DNA from: an uncultured Sphingomonas sp.
Lineage (GTDB): Bacteria > Pseudomonadota > Alphaproteobacteria > Sphingomonadales > Sphingomonadaceae
Reading direction: 5' to 3'
DNA length: 64,000 bases
Assembly: GCF_934560975.1 (NCBI RefSeq)
Contig: NZ_CAKTFO010000017.1
Location: 1 to 64,000, forward strand
Shown here: positions 34,878 through 44,334 of the stretch, one piece after another
Layout of the letters: every line of letters starts with the position of its first letter
Numbering within the stretch: position 1 is the first letter of the stretch
The notes under the pieces: model-generated
The model's database searches: none
What the model saw: only the letters and a program-made list of their open reading frames with translations
Told to the model about the DNA's origin: nothing
Position numbers and translations under genes: made by a program

Positions 34878-35332
34878 GTCTCCCCAGCCTGGAGTATATC
34901 CTTTCGGTGACCTACCTCTGGATCAAGGCGGGGCACGTCATCTTCGTGATCTTCTGGATCGCGGGGCTGTTCCTGCTGCCGCGCTACTACATCTATCATC
35001 AGGAGGCGGCACCCGGCAGCCAGGAGGAGCGGCGCTGGATTGATCGCGAGCGCAAGCTGCGCATGATCATCCTGACGCCGGCGATGGTGCTGGTGTGGCT
35101 GTTCGGGCTGACGCTCGCCTGGCAGGGCGGCTTCTTCACCGCCGGCTGGCTGCATGCCAAGTTGCTGCTGGTGCTGGGCCTCAGCGCCTATCATGGCTGG
35201 ATGGTGGGCTATGGCAAGCGCCTGGCGCGCGGCGAACGCCCGGTCAGCGGGCGCGCGCTCAGGATCATGAACGAGGTGCCGGGCATCGCCACGGCTGCCA
35301 TCGTGGTGCTGGTGATCGTCAAGCCGTTCTGA
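34874..35332 (+). CDS. hemJ: Protoporphyrinogen oxidase HemJ
   Basis: Membrane protein of 152 residues with four predicted helices, oxidising protoporphyrinogen IX to protoporphyrin IX. The family histidines and lysines are visible in WIKAGHVIFVIFWIAG, RYYIYH and HAKLLLV. It overlaps hemE by 4 bases (ATGA), joining two haem steps in one unit. Rho follows after a 184-base leader. Confidence 0.9.
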   Translation: MSLPSLEYILSVTYLWIKAGHVIFVIFWIAGLFLLPRYYIYHQEAAPGSQEERRWIDRERKLRMIILTPAMVLVWLFGLTLAWQGGFFTAGWLHAKLLLVLGLSAYHGWMVGYGKRLARGERPVSGRALRIMNEVPGIATAAIVVLVIVKPF

Positions 35333-35516
35333 TCCGCCGTGCTTGATCCGGGTCGGGCCGCGCACCATCTTGCTTGACGCGCGCGGTGCCGGCTTCTAGG
35401 CCGCGCCTGTCCCGGGCCCGCTTTTCTGCGTGCGCCCGCTATCCTGACCAGCATCGAACAGACGCTTCGACCCGCGCCGTTCCTTCTCCACACTCTGCAC
35501 GACCCGGACAGCACAT

Positions 35517-36773
35517 ATGCACCTCAAGGACCTGAAGAAGAAGACACCCGCCGAGCTCGTCGCCATGGCCGAGGAGCGGGGAGTCGAAGGCGCATCGACC
35601 ATGCGCAAGCAGGACCTGATGTTCGGCATCCTCAAGGCGGAAGCTGAAGAAGGCGAGCAGATCCTGGGGCTCGGCACGATCGAGGTGCTGCCCGACGGCT
35701 TCGGCTTCCTGCGCTCGCCCGAAGCCAATTACCTGGCCGGTCCGGACGACATCTATGTCTCGCCCAATCAGGTGCGGAAGTTCGGACTGCGCACCGGCGA
35801 TACTGTCGAGGGCGAGATCCGCGATCCCAAGGATGGCGAACGCTATTTCGCGCTGACCAAGCTGACCCAGGTCAATTTCGATGATCCCGCCGTGGTCCGC
35901 CACCGCGTCAATTTCGACAATCTGACCCCGCTCTATCCCGAACAGAAGCTCACCATGGATCCCCAGGATCCGACGGTGAAGGACAAGTCGGCCCGCGTGA
36001 TCGACCTGGTCGCGCCGCAGGGCAAGGGCCAGCGCACCCTGATCGTCGCCCCGCCGCGCGTCGGCAAGACGGTGATGCTGCAGAACATCGCCAAGGCGAT
36101 CACCGACAACCATCCCGAAGTGTTCCTGATCGTGCTGCTGATCGACGAGCGGCCGGAGGAAGTGACTGACATGCAGCGGTCGGTGAAGGGCGAGGTCGTC
36201 TCCTCCACCTTCGACGAACCCGCGACCCGCCACGTGCAGGTGGCCGAAATGGTGATCGAAAAGGCTAAGCGCCTGGTCGAGCACAAGAAGGACGTGGTGA
36301 TCCTGCTCGATTCGATCACCCGCCTCGGCCGCGCCTACAACACGGTGGTGCCGTCGTCGGGCAAGGTGCTGACCGGCGGTGTCGACGCCAACGCGCTGCA
36401 GCGCCCCAAGCGTTTCTTCGGCGCGGCACGCAATATCGAGGAAGGCGGCTCGCTCTCCATCATCGCCACCGCGCTGATCGACACCGGCAGCCGCATGGAC
36501 GAAGTGATCTTTGAAGAGTTCAAGGGCACCGGCAATTCCGAAATCGTGCTCGACCGCAAGGTTGCGGACAAGCGCATCTTCCCGGCGATGGACGTCGGCA
36601 AGTCCGGCACTCGCAAGGAAGAATTGCTGCTCGACAAGGGCAAGCTGTCCAAGATGTGGGTGCTGCGCCGCATCCTGATGCAGATGGGCACCACCGATGC
36701 GATGGAGTTCCTGCTGGACAAGATGAAGGACTCCAAGACCAACGAGGATTTCTTCGACTCCATGAACCAGTAG
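35517..36773 (+). CDS. rho: Transcription termination factor Rho
   Basis: Hexameric RNA helicase that ends transcription (418 residues). The Rho N-terminal domain (MHLKDLKKKTPAELVAMAEE) is followed by the cold-shock-like RNA-binding domain (GFGFLRSPEANYL), Walker A (APPRVGKT), Walker B (VVILLDSITRLGRAYN) and the Q/R-loop regions. It follows hemE-hemJ, the usual alphaproteobacterial order near the origin, and is followed by its own intrinsic terminator. The 184-base leader is long enough for the autoregulation known for rho; no specific element was identified in it. Confidence 0.96.
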   Translation: MHLKDLKKKTPAELVAMAEERGVEGASTMRKQDLMFGILKAEAEEGEQILGLGTIEVLPDGFGFLRSPEANYLAGPDDIYVSPNQVRKFGLRTGDTVEGEIRDPKDGERYFALTKLTQVNFDDPAVVRHRVNFDNLTPLYPEQKLTMDPQDPTVKDKSARVIDLVAPQGKGQRTLIVAPPRVGKTVMLQNIAKAITDNHPEVFLIVLLIDERPEEVTDMQRSVKGEVVSSTFDEPATRHVQVAEMVIEKAKRLVEHKKDVVILLDSITRLGRAYNTVVPSSGKVLTGGVDANALQRPKRFFGAARNIEEGGSLSIIATALIDTGSRMDEVIFEEFKGTGNSEIVLDRKVADKRIFPAMDVGKSGTRKEELLLDKGKLSKMWVLRRILMQMGTTDAMEFLLDKMKDSKTNEDFFDSMNQ

Positions 36774-36781
36774 GCGGCCGG

Positions 36782-36807
36782 ACCGGACCGTATCTCGGTC
36801 CGGTTTT
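36782..36807 (+). terminator. Intrinsic terminator after rho
   Basis: ACCGGACCG (36782-36790) pairs with CGGTCCGGT (36796-36804) around a 5-base loop, followed by TTT. It begins eight bases after the rho stop codon. Confidence 0.85.
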
Positions 36808-36844
36808 GGTCGACATCGGGGCTCCCGCTTCATATCAGGCGGGC

Positions 36845-37510
36845 ATGAGCGAGCTTTGGCAGCATATCGTCGCGGATTTCTCGAACCTCGGTTCGCCCGC
36901 GACCCTGTGGGCATTCGTCCAGATCATCTGGATCGACCTGGTGCTGGCCGGCGACAATGCGATCGTGGTCGGCGCCTTGGCGGCGGGCCTGCCGTCCGAC
37001 CAGCGCAAGAAGGTAATCCTGATCGGCATCGGCGCGGCCCTGCTGCTCCGCATCGCCTTCGCGCTGATCGTGACGCAATTGCTCCAGATCGTGGGTCTGA
37101 TCTTCGCGGGTGGGCTGCTGCTGCTGTGGGTGGCGTGGAAGATGTGGCGCGAACTGCGTCATCAGTCCGCGGGATCGTTCGACGGCGCGGGCGAGGGACA
37201 ATCGGGCGTCGCACCCGCCAAGAGCTTCGCCGCAGCCGCCTGGGCCGTCGCGGTCGCCGACGTCAGCATGAGCCTGGACAACGTGCTGGCGGTTGCCGGC
37301 GCCGCCCGCGAGCATCCGGGCGTCCTGATGGTCGGATTGCTGCTTTCGGTTTTCCTGATGGGCGTCGCCGCCAACTTCATCGCCCGCTATATCGAACGCT
37401 ATCGCTGGATCGCCTATATCGGCCTGGTGGTGATCGTGTGGGTTTCCGGCAAGATGATCTACGAAGGCCTAGTGGGCCACGAAACCGGATTGCTGACCCT
37501 GTTCGGCTGA
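36845..37510 (+). CDS. TerC family integral membrane protein
   Basis: TerC/YjbE-type membrane protein (221 residues) with about seven hydrophobic helices. The conserved acidic pair sits in LVLAGDNAIVVG and in VSMSLDNVLAVAG, where the DN motifs mark the family. Members take part in metal (manganese) efflux or loading of exported enzymes. ATG 36845 lies just past the rho terminator, so it has its own promoter or read-through. Confidence 0.88.
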   Translation: MSELWQHIVADFSNLGSPATLWAFVQIIWIDLVLAGDNAIVVGALAAGLPSDQRKKVILIGIGAALLLRIAFALIVTQLLQIVGLIFAGGLLLLWVAWKMWRELRHQSAGSFDGAGEGQSGVAPAKSFAAAAWAVAVADVSMSLDNVLAVAGAAREHPGVLMVGLLLSVFLMGVAANFIARYIERYRWIAYIGLVVIVWVSGKMIYEGLVGHETGLLTLFG

Positions 37511-37574
37511 CGGATCTGATCTCTCACAGGCTTGGATTGCCTGCGCCCGTCCTGCTGCGTTCAACCACCCTTGT

Positions 37575-37594
37575 GCTCCCGCGAAGGCGGGAGC
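37575..37594. repeat. Palindromic REP-like element
   Basis: GCTCCCGC-GAAG-GCGGGAGC is a perfect 8-bp stem with a GAAG loop between terC and the convergent oxidoreductase gene. The same word pattern recurs at 54432-54513, which marks a dispersed intergenic repeat. Confidence 0.75.
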
Positions 37595-37672
37595 CCGGGA
37601 CACCAGGCGACACCGCTCCGGCTCTCGTGCTCCTCCTTCCGCAGGAAGCCGCTTTTCACCTGATCCTGTCGC

Positions 37673-38653
37673 TCAGGGGATCAGCACCGTCGACCCCGTC
37701 GTCCGACGTTCCTGGATGGCGCGATGGGCCTCCGCTGCCTGTTCCAGCGGAAAGGTCTGGCCGATCTCGACCGGCACCTTGCCGGAAGCGATCATCGCGA
37801 ACAGGCGGTCGGCCGCAGCCTGACGCTCCTCCGCTGTCGTCAGGTAATCGTAAAGGGTAGGGCGGGTCAGGAACAGCGATCCGGCCCGACTCAACACCAA
37901 GGGCTCGATCGCCGGGACCGGGCCGGAGGCATTGCCGTAGCTGACCATCAGCCCGCGACGGCGTAGGCACGCCAGCGAGGCACCCCAACTCGCCTTGCCG
38001 ACGCCGTCCAGCACGACATCGACGCCGCGTCCATCGGTCAGGGACCGTACCGTGTCGGCCAATGCGTCGAACGGCACGGACACGGCATGATCGGCACCGG
38101 CGGCCTGGGCCTTGTCGGCCTTCTCCGCCGACCCGGCATGGGCGATCACGGTGGCGCCGATCGCCTTCAGCCAGGGCACCAGCAGGGCGCCGACGCCACC
38201 CGCCGCGGCATGGACCAGCACGGTCTGGCCCGCCTCGACGCGGGCGCAGGCGCCGGCCAGCATGTCGGCGGTCAGACCCTTCAGCATCACGGCGGCGGCG
38301 GTGCGATCGTCGATCGTGTCGGGCACCTTGGTCAGCAGCGCCGCCGGGATCGTCCGCTTGGTGGCATAAGCGGCGGGTGCGCCCCCGGCATAGGCGACGC
38401 GGTCGCCCGGAGCGACGATGGTCACATCCGGTCCGATTGCCTCCACCACGCCGGCGGCTTCGCTCCCCAATCCGCTCGGCAGGGAAACGGGATAAAGGCC
38501 TCCACGCTGATAGGTGTCGATGAAGTTCAGGCCGACCGCCGTCTGGCGGATCACGACCTCACCGGCGCCAGGGTCGAGCGGGCCGACCGGCTCCCGCTCG
38601 ATCACCTCGGGTCCACCCGGCTGGCGAAAGATCAGGCGATAGTCGCTGCTCAT
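37673..38653 (-). CDS. Quinone oxidoreductase (zinc-free MDR family)
   Basis: NADPH-dependent quinone reductase of the QOR family (326 residues). It has GLNFIDTYQRGG, GSEAAGVV, the nucleotide-binding HAAAGGVGALL and GADHAV, and no catalytic zinc ligands. It reduces quinones or enones for detoxification. Its ATG overlaps the stop of the dienelactone-hydrolase gene by 4 bases. Confidence 0.9.
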   Translation of the reverse strand: MSSDYRLIFRQPGGPEVIEREPVGPLDPGAGEVVIRQTAVGLNFIDTYQRGGLYPVSLPSGLGSEAAGVVEAIGPDVTIVAPGDRVAYAGGAPAAYATKRTIPAALLTKVPDTIDDRTAAAVMLKGLTADMLAGACARVEAGQTVLVHAAAGGVGALLVPWLKAIGATVIAHAGSAEKADKAQAAGADHAVSVPFDALADTVRSLTDGRGVDVVLDGVGKASWGASLACLRRRGLMVSYGNASGPVPAIEPLVLSRAGSLFLTRPTLYDYLTTAEERQAAADRLFAMIASGKVPVEIGQTFPLEQAAEAHRAIQERRTTGSTVLIP

Positions 38654-39351
38654 GCGAGGTGCTGGGCGAAGAAGGTTTCGGTGCGGCCATCCGCTACCTC
38701 GGCGGCGGCATCGTCGCGCCGCTGGCCCGCCGTGGTGGCAAAGCCGTGATCCACATCGGGATAGGTGTGGATCGTCACCAGCGGGTTGTCGGCCAGCGCC
38801 TCTCCGATCCGATCGCGATGCTCGGCGGTGATGAAGTGATCGCGCTCCGCAAAGTGCAGCATCAGCGGCTTGGCGATGGCGTTCGCCTCGTTTAGCTTCG
38901 CATCGATCCCGGCACCGTAATAGCCCACGCTGGCATCGATGTCGGTCCGGGTCGCGGTGAGATAGGCGACGCGGCCACCCAGGCAGTAACCGACCGCGCC
39001 GACCTTGCCGCTGTCGGGCAACTGGGCGCGGAGCGTGCGGATGGTAGCGTCGACGTCCTCGATGCCCTTGTCGGGATCGAACCGGGTGCGCACCTCGAAC
39101 GCATCCTGCAACTGTTCCGGCACGTCGGGATCGACGTCGTAGCCGGGCGCGAACCGCCAGAAGAGGTCGGGCGCGGCCGCCCAGTAACCTTGCGCCGCCC
39201 AGTCATCCACCTTCTGCCGGATGCCGGGATTGACCCCGAAAATCTCCTGGATCACGATGATCGCCGCCTTGGGCTCGCCCTTGGGCCGTGCGAGATAGGC
39301 GTGGAACGTGCCGCTTCCGTCCAATGCGTCGATCTGGATCATCTCACCCAT
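38650..39351 (-). CDS. Dienelactone hydrolase family protein
   Basis: Alpha/beta hydrolase of the dienelactone hydrolase family (233 residues). The nucleophile is the cysteine in GYCLGGR near 117, the acid is in HFAERDHF, and the histidine is in DVDHGFA. Members open lactone rings in aromatic degradation or act as general carboxylesterases. ATG 39351 has AGGACGG upstream; a second ATG lies three codons later. It is co-transcribed with the quinone oxidoreductase. Confidence 0.9.
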   Translation of the reverse strand: MGEMIQIDALDGSGTFHAYLARPKGEPKAAIIVIQEIFGVNPGIRQKVDDWAAQGYWAAAPDLFWRFAPGYDVDPDVPEQLQDAFEVRTRFDPDKGIEDVDATIRTLRAQLPDSGKVGAVGYCLGGRVAYLTATRTDIDASVGYYGAGIDAKLNEANAIAKPLMLHFAERDHFITAEHRDRIGEALADNPLVTIHTYPDVDHGFATTAGQRRDDAAAEVADGRTETFFAQHLA

Positions 39352-39528
39352 ATCCGTCCTGCTCCTTGTGCCGCCTCCGCCACAATCTGCTGAGCGAGGC
39401 CAATCCGTCAGGATCATAGACCGATAACGGCGCACGGGCGCCATCCCTTCGTGGGGATGCATGGACGCTTCGTCGCGCTTGCTCTACCAACGGCCGTAAA
39501 TCATCGCTCAACGGAAAGAGGCGCTTCG

Positions 39529-39765
39529 ATGAACATCACCATGAACATCGAATGTTCCCCGGAAGAGGCTCGGCGGCTGATGGGCTTGCCCGACATGGGC
39601 CCGATCCATGACCTGTACCTTTCCAAGTTCCGCGACGCGATGACCAACGGCCTCAGCCCGGAGGTGATCGAACAGATGGTCCGCACCTGGTCGCCGATGG
39701 GCGAGGTGGGCATATCCGCGTGGCACCAGCTGATCGATCAGATGACGGGCACCAGCAAGGGGTGA
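39529..39765 (+). CDS. Small conserved protein (DUF6489-like, 78 aa)
   Basis: A 78-residue soluble protein found in sphingomonads, resembling the DUF6489 family; its function is unknown. It is mostly helical, with CSPEEARRLMGLPD and ISAWHQLIDQM. ATG 39529 is preceded by AGAGG. The stop overlaps the GTG start of mnmE (GTGA), so it is co-translated with tRNA modification genes. Confidence 0.75.
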   Translation: MNITMNIECSPEEARRLMGLPDMGPIHDLYLSKFRDAMTNGLSPEVIEQMVRTWSPMGEVGISAWHQLIDQMTGTSKG

Positions 39766-41063
39766 GCGCACGGGCGGCCGAAGACACCATCTTCGCTTTG
39801 TCGAGCGGCGCTGTTCCGGCCGCGATCGCGGTGGTGCGGGTGAGTGGTGTCGGGGCCGGAGACGCTTTGTGGACCTTGGCCGGTTTCCTGCCGGAGCCTC
39901 GGCGGGCGGTGACGGCCAGGCTGCGGGCGGTAGACGGCAGTCTGCTGGATCATGCCCTCGTCCTGTGGCTGCCGGGTCCGCGCACCGCCACGGGCGAGGA
40001 TCTGGTCGAGCTGCACCTGCATGGCGGCCGGGCGGTGGTTGCGGCGATGCTGGCGGCGCTTGAACAACTACCGGGGTTGCGCCTCGCCGAAGCGGGCGAG
40101 TTTACGCGGCGTGCCTTTCACAACGGCCGGCTGGACCTTGCTCAGGTCGAAGGTCTGGCCGATCTGCTGACCTCCGAAACCGAGATGCAGCGGCGCGATG
40201 CGATCCGCCGGGCGGAAGGGGGTCTCGGCCGCCTGGCCGAGCAATGGCGCGAACAGTTGCTGGCATTGCGCGCGCATGTCGAGGCGGCGTTGCAGTTCGG
40301 CGAAGAGGAAGAGGATGTGCCCGCTCTGGACACGCGGCACGCCACCGCGTTGGCGGAGTTGCACGGTGAGATCCTTGATGCGGTGCGGCAGCCGCCGGCG
40401 GAGCGGCTGCGTGACGGGGTGCGGGTGCTGATCGCCGGTCCGGTCAATGCCGGCAAATCCTCACTCCTCAACGCACTGGCACGACGCAACGCGGCGATCA
40501 TCTCGGACAAGGCTGGCACCACCCGCGACATGATTGAGGTGCCGATCCAGGTAATGGGATTGCCGATCCTGCTGATCGACACGGCCGGCCTACGTGAGAC
40601 CAGCGATCCTGTGGAGCGGATCGGGATCGATCGCGCCGAGGAGGCAATGGCGTCAGCCGACCTGATCATCTGGTTGGGTGACAGCGCCGATCGTCCACCA
40701 CGCGACAACCTGATCGTCGTGCATTCGCGCTGTGACCAAGCCGGACGACATCAACTTCCAGACGGAGCGGATGTAGCGGTTTCGGCCAAAACGGGGAAGG
40801 GGCTGGACGTTCTGCTCCGCACGGTCATCGAACGCGGTCGCAGCTTGGTGCCGGGCGAGGATCGGCTCTCCTTAACTCTGCGTCAGCGGACCATGGCAAC
40901 CACGATTGCTGATCATCTTGCTGCGGCGCAACAGGTCAGGGACCATGTGTTGGTTGCGGAACATCTGATGCAGGCGGCGCAGGCGCTGGATGCGGTGGTC
41001 GGCCGCAGCGGCGTAGAGGATATGCTCGACAGCTTGTTCGGGCGCTTCTGTATCGGCAAGTGA
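39762..41063 (+). CDS. mnmE: tRNA uridine-5-carboxymethylaminomethyl GTPase MnmE
   Basis: GTPase that works with MnmG to modify the wobble uridine of several tRNAs (433 residues). It has the folate-binding N-domain (DTIFALSSG, TGEDLVELHLHGG), a helical region, the G domain with GPVNAGKSSLLN, DKAGTTRDM and DTAGLRE, and the obligatory C-terminal FCIGK. It starts at GTG 39762. Its stop touches a parS site, and mnmG follows. Confidence 0.95.
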   Translation: MSARAAEDTIFALSSGAVPAAIAVVRVSGVGAGDALWTLAGFLPEPRRAVTARLRAVDGSLLDHALVLWLPGPRTATGEDLVELHLHGGRAVVAAMLAALEQLPGLRLAEAGEFTRRAFHNGRLDLAQVEGLADLLTSETEMQRRDAIRRAEGGLGRLAEQWREQLLALRAHVEAALQFGEEEEDVPALDTRHATALAELHGEILDAVRQPPAERLRDGVRVLIAGPVNAGKSSLLNALARRNAAIISDKAGTTRDMIEVPIQVMGLPILLIDTAGLRETSDPVERIGIDRAEEAMASADLIIWLGDSADRPPRDNLIVVHSRCDQAGRHQLPDGADVAVSAKTGKGLDVLLRTVIERGRSLVPGEDRLSLTLRQRTMATTIADHLAAAQQVRDHVLVAEHLMQAAQALDAVVGRSGVEDMLDSLFGRFCIGK

Positions 41064-41079
41064 TGTTCCACGTGGAACA
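41064..41079. promoter_or_regulatory. parS centromere site 1
   Basis: TGTTCCACGTGGAACA is a perfect 16-bp palindrome (extending to 18 bp) that differs from the bacterial parS consensus TGTTTCACGTGAAACA at two symmetric positions. It lies directly after the mnmE stop, about 7.5 kb from the origin and 2.5 kb before parA. Confidence 0.9.
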
Positions 41080-41114
41080 TTGAACTTCGCGGGCAAAGAC
41101 AGCATAGCCGCATC

Positions 41115-42932
41115 ATGTTCGAGTTCGACGTTATCGTTATCGGTGGCGGACATGCCGGATGCGAGGCGGCTGCTGCTGCCGCGCGGAAGGGCGCGCGTGT
41201 TGCGCTGGTCACCGATGATCCATCGCGTATCGGCGCCATGTCCTGCAATCCCGCAATCGGCGGAGTAGGCAAGGGGCATCTCGTTCGCGAGGTGGACGTG
41301 TTCGACGGATTGATCGCGAAAGCAGCCGACCGGGCTGCAATTCACTATCGCATGCTCAACCGTAGCAAGGGATCGGCAGTCCATGGACCGCGCGTCCAAG
41401 CGGACCGTCGCCATTTCGCCGCTGCTATCCAGGCCATGGTTGCAGCGGAACAGCGGATTGCCGTTGTTCGCGGCCATGCCGAACGCTTGATCATCAGCAA
41501 CGGCCGAGTTCGTGGCATCCTCCTCGAAAATGGTGATGTCCTCACCGCACCCGCTACGATCCTTGCAACGGGAACTTTCCTGGGCGGTGTTCTCCACTGT
41601 GGGCTCAACCAACAGACCGGTGGAAGGGTGGGGGAGGCGGCCGCCACTACATTGGCCGAGCAGTTGCGCGACCTAGCCTTACCGATGGCGCGTCTCAAAA
41701 CCGGCACGCCGCCGCGCCTGGATGGTCGCACGATCGATTGGGCGATGCTTGAGCGACAAGCGTCTGATGCGGACGGCTGGACGATGGCGCGCAATAGCCG
41801 ACGCCATCTGCCACAGATCGCCTGCGGGGTGACGCGGACGAGTGCCCGAACCCATGCGGTAATCCGCGACGGGCTCGACCGATCGCCGCTTTATTCCGGC
41901 GCAATCGAAGGAGCAGGTCCGCGATATTGCCCGTCGATCGAGGACAAAGTCGTTCGCTTCGGCGACCGCGATGGCCACCAGATCTTTCTGGAACCGGAAG
42001 GTCTTTCCACTACGCTGGTCTACCCGAATGGCATTTCCACCTCGCTGCCGGTCGATGTGCAGGAGGCGTTCGTTCGCAGCATCAGCGGGCTGGAACAGGC
42101 GCGGATCATGCAGCCGGGCTATGCCGTCGAATATGACTATATTGATCCACGCAGCCTTGATCACGGCTTGGGCGTGCGAGCTATCGACGGCCTCTATTGT
42201 GCCGGGCAGATCAACGGCACCACCGGGTATGAAGAGGCCGCCGCACAGGGGTTGGTCGCCGGGCTGGCGGCAGTTAGCCACGCTTTGAACGACGACGCGG
42301 TCCCCTTCTCCCGCGCGACATCCTATATCGGTGTGATGATCGATGACCTTACCTTGCAGGGCGTGAGCGAGCCTTACCGGATGCTGACGGGCCGGGCCGA
42401 GTTCCGTCTGTCGCTCCGGGCAGACAATGCGGCGACCCGCTTGGGGGAAGACGCCCTGGCGAGTGGGGCGGTGTCGTCCGTCCATGCGCACGAACTCCGG
42501 TTGCATCTCGACTGCTACGATCACCTTCACAAGGCGGCGGCGGAGCCTCTTCCGGCAGAGCGACGTGAAGGCGGAGCCGCATCGGTGGCGCACATTGCTT
42601 TGCAGCGGGGGCTCGGCACTGCCGAGCTTGCAACCATGCTGGAGTTGGGGCTGGACATAGCGGATGCCGCCTTGGCCGAGTTGATCGACGATCTCCGTTA
42701 TGCGCCTTACATCGAGCGGCAGAGGGCAGAGATCGGACGGCTCTCTGCCGATAACTTGGTCCCGCTTTCGGCCATCCACGATTATGCGACCGTTGCGGGG
42801 CTGTCGAACGAGATGATCGAGAAGTTGAACGCTGCCCGTCCTGCCACATTGTCGGAAGCAGGTCGGGTACGTGGCATTACTCCTGCGGCGCTCACCGCGA
42901 TCTTGGTCGTGGCCAAGCGGAAGGCGGCATGA
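41115..42932 (+). CDS. mnmG: tRNA uridine-5-carboxymethylaminomethyl enzyme MnmG
   Basis: FAD-dependent partner of MnmE (605 residues). The dinucleotide fold IGGGHAGCEAA opens the protein, followed by CNPAIGGVGKGHLVRE, RVQADR, GTFLGG and the late GQINGTTGYEEAAAQG. The C-terminal helical domain carries the substrate-binding part. It overlaps rsmG by 4 bases. Confidence 0.95.
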   Translation: MFEFDVIVIGGGHAGCEAAAAAARKGARVALVTDDPSRIGAMSCNPAIGGVGKGHLVREVDVFDGLIAKAADRAAIHYRMLNRSKGSAVHGPRVQADRRHFAAAIQAMVAAEQRIAVVRGHAERLIISNGRVRGILLENGDVLTAPATILATGTFLGGVLHCGLNQQTGGRVGEAAATTLAEQLRDLALPMARLKTGTPPRLDGRTIDWAMLERQASDADGWTMARNSRRHLPQIACGVTRTSARTHAVIRDGLDRSPLYSGAIEGAGPRYCPSIEDKVVRFGDRDGHQIFLEPEGLSTTLVYPNGISTSLPVDVQEAFVRSISGLEQARIMQPGYAVEYDYIDPRSLDHGLGVRAIDGLYCAGQINGTTGYEEAAAQGLVAGLAAVSHALNDDAVPFSRATSYIGVMIDDLTLQGVSEPYRMLTGRAEFRLSLRADNAATRLGEDALASGAVSSVHAHELRLHLDCYDHLHKAAAEPLPAERREGGAASVAHIALQRGLGTAELATMLELGLDIADAALAELIDDLRYAPYIERQRAEIGRLSADNLVPLSAIHDYATVAGLSNEMIEKLNAARPATLSEAGRVRGITPAALTAILVVAKRKAA

Positions 42933-43558
42933 CCGAAGAGGAAGCTCGCGCCTGGCTCCTAGGCCGCAATGTTCCACGTGAAACATTGGATTTGCTGGAG
43001 CAATTCCTTGCCTTCCTGCTGAAGGCGGGAGAGAGCCAGAATCTTATTTCCGCCTCGACCCATGCCCATTTGTGGACGCGGCACGTCGTCGACTCCGCTC
43101 AGTTGCTGGATCACGTTTCGGCCGACGACAGCCCGTGGCTGGACCTCGGCTCGGGCGCTGGCTTTCCTGGTCTTGTGATCGCCGCTCTGACGCGTCGTCC
43201 CGTGACCCTAGTGGAAAGCCGGACCAAGCGAATTCAGTTCCTCCGAGATGCGGCCCAGGTGATTGGCGCGGAGAATCGCGTCACGGTCGTGGGTGGTGAT
43301 GCCGAGCGGGTTACCGCGCAGCGACACGGCGTGATCTCCGCGCGCGCTTTCGCTCCGCTGCCCCGCCTGTTGCAAATTGGCAGTCGGTTTGCCGACGAAA
43401 GCACATGCTGGCTGCTGCCGAAGGGCCGAAATGCCGCATCGGAACTGGTGGAGGCGGAGAAGGCGTGGCAAGGTAGGTTCACGCTCGTGCCCAGCGTGAC
43501 TGACGTCAGTTCGTCGATCGTCATCGCGCGCGAGGTCAGCCGGAGAACGCGCCCATGA
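42929..43558 (+). CDS. rsmG: 16S rRNA (guanine-N7) methyltransferase RsmG
   Basis: SAM-dependent methyltransferase of G527 in 16S rRNA (209 residues; loss gives low-level streptomycin resistance). It has LTKFL-like LLEQFLAFLLKAG, TRHVVDSAQL, LDLGSGAGFPGL and the ISARAFAPL motif. It overlaps mnmG and parA by 4 bases each. A second parS site is embedded in its codons 14-19. Confidence 0.95.
   Translation: MTEEEARAWLLGRNVPRETLDLLEQFLAFLLKAGESQNLISASTHAHLWTRHVVDSAQLLDHVSADDSPWLDLGSGAGFPGLVIAALTRRPVTLVESRTKRIQFLRDAAQVIGAENRVTVVGGDAERVTAQRHGVISARAFAPLPRLLQIGSRFADESTCWLLPKGRNAASELVEAEKAWQGRFTLVPSVTDVSSSIVIAREVSRRTRP
42970..42985. promoter_or_regulatory. parS centromere site 2 (inside rsmG)
   Basis: TGTTCCACGTGAAACA matches the parS consensus at 15 of 16 positions. 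It lies in coding sequence 570 bases before parA, as in other alphaproteobacteria. Confidence 0.88.
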
Positions 43559-44334
43559 TCCGCATTGCCATCGCGAACCAGAAGGGTGGAGTGGGCAAGA
43601 CCACCACCGCCATCAACCTGGCAACGGCGCTTGCCGCGACGGGCTTTCGCGTGCTGCTGATCGACTTCGATCCGCAGGGCAACGCCTCGACCGGGCTGGG
43701 TGTTGCACGTGGAGCGCGCGGACGGTCCATCTATCAGGTGCTGAGCGGCGACGTGGCGCTGGCGGACGCGGCGATCGCCACCAACGTTCCCAAGCTGGAT
43801 ATAGTCACCGCTACCCAGGATCTTTCCGCTGCCGAGGTCGAGTTGGCGGCGGAAGCCGATCGCTCGCGCCGTCTGTCGCAGGCGTTGGACAGCGCGGAAG
43901 GACGATGGGACATTTGCCTGATCGATTGCCCACCATCCCTGGGGCTGTTGACCCTCAACGCACTGGTGGCGGCGCGCTACCTGATCGTGCCGCTGCAGTG
44001 CGAGTTCTTCGCTTTGGAGGGTATGAGCCAGCTGCTCAATACTGTCGAACTCGTGCGCCAGCGGTTCAACCCGTCCTTGTCCATCCTCGGTATCGCGCTC
44101 ACCATGTATGATCGCCGCAATCGCCTGTCCGAACAGGTGGCGGCGGACGTGCGCGACGTCGTTGGCAATTTGGTGTTCGACACCGCCATCCCTCGCAACG
44201 TGCGTCTTTCCGAGGCGCCGAGCCATGGCATGCCGGCCTTGATCTACGACCATCGCTGCCCCGGCTCCGAGGCCTATATCGCACTTGCCCGCGAACTGAT
44301 CGCGCGCCTGCCGGCACCGGCCGTGGCGGCATGA
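43555..44334 (+). CDS. parA: Chromosome partitioning ATPase ParA
   Basis: Walker-type ATPase (259 residues) that moves ParB-bound origins. The deviant Walker A motif KGGVGKTTT is at residues ~11-19, with DFDPQGNASTG and DCPPSLGLLTLNAL following. It overlaps rsmG and parB by 4 bases each. Confidence 0.96.
   Translation: MIRIAIANQKGGVGKTTTAINLATALAATGFRVLLIDFDPQGNASTGLGVARGARGRSIYQVLSGDVALADAAIATNVPKLDIVTATQDLSAAEVELAAEADRSRRLSQALDSAEGRWDICLIDCPPSLGLLTLNALVAARYLIVPLQCEFFALEGMSQLLNTVELVRQRFNPSLSILGIALTMYDRRNRLSEQVAADVRDVVGNLVFDTAIPRNVRLSEAPSHGMPALIYDHRCPGSEAYIALARELIARLPAPAVAA

Noticed and set aside
35374..35402. A sigma-70 promoter (TTGACG) for rho
   Set aside because: The -35 word is good but no convincing -10 lies at proper spacing.
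43701..43716. A third full parS site in parA
   Set aside because: Only the centre matches; several arm positions differ, so I mention it but do not annotate it.
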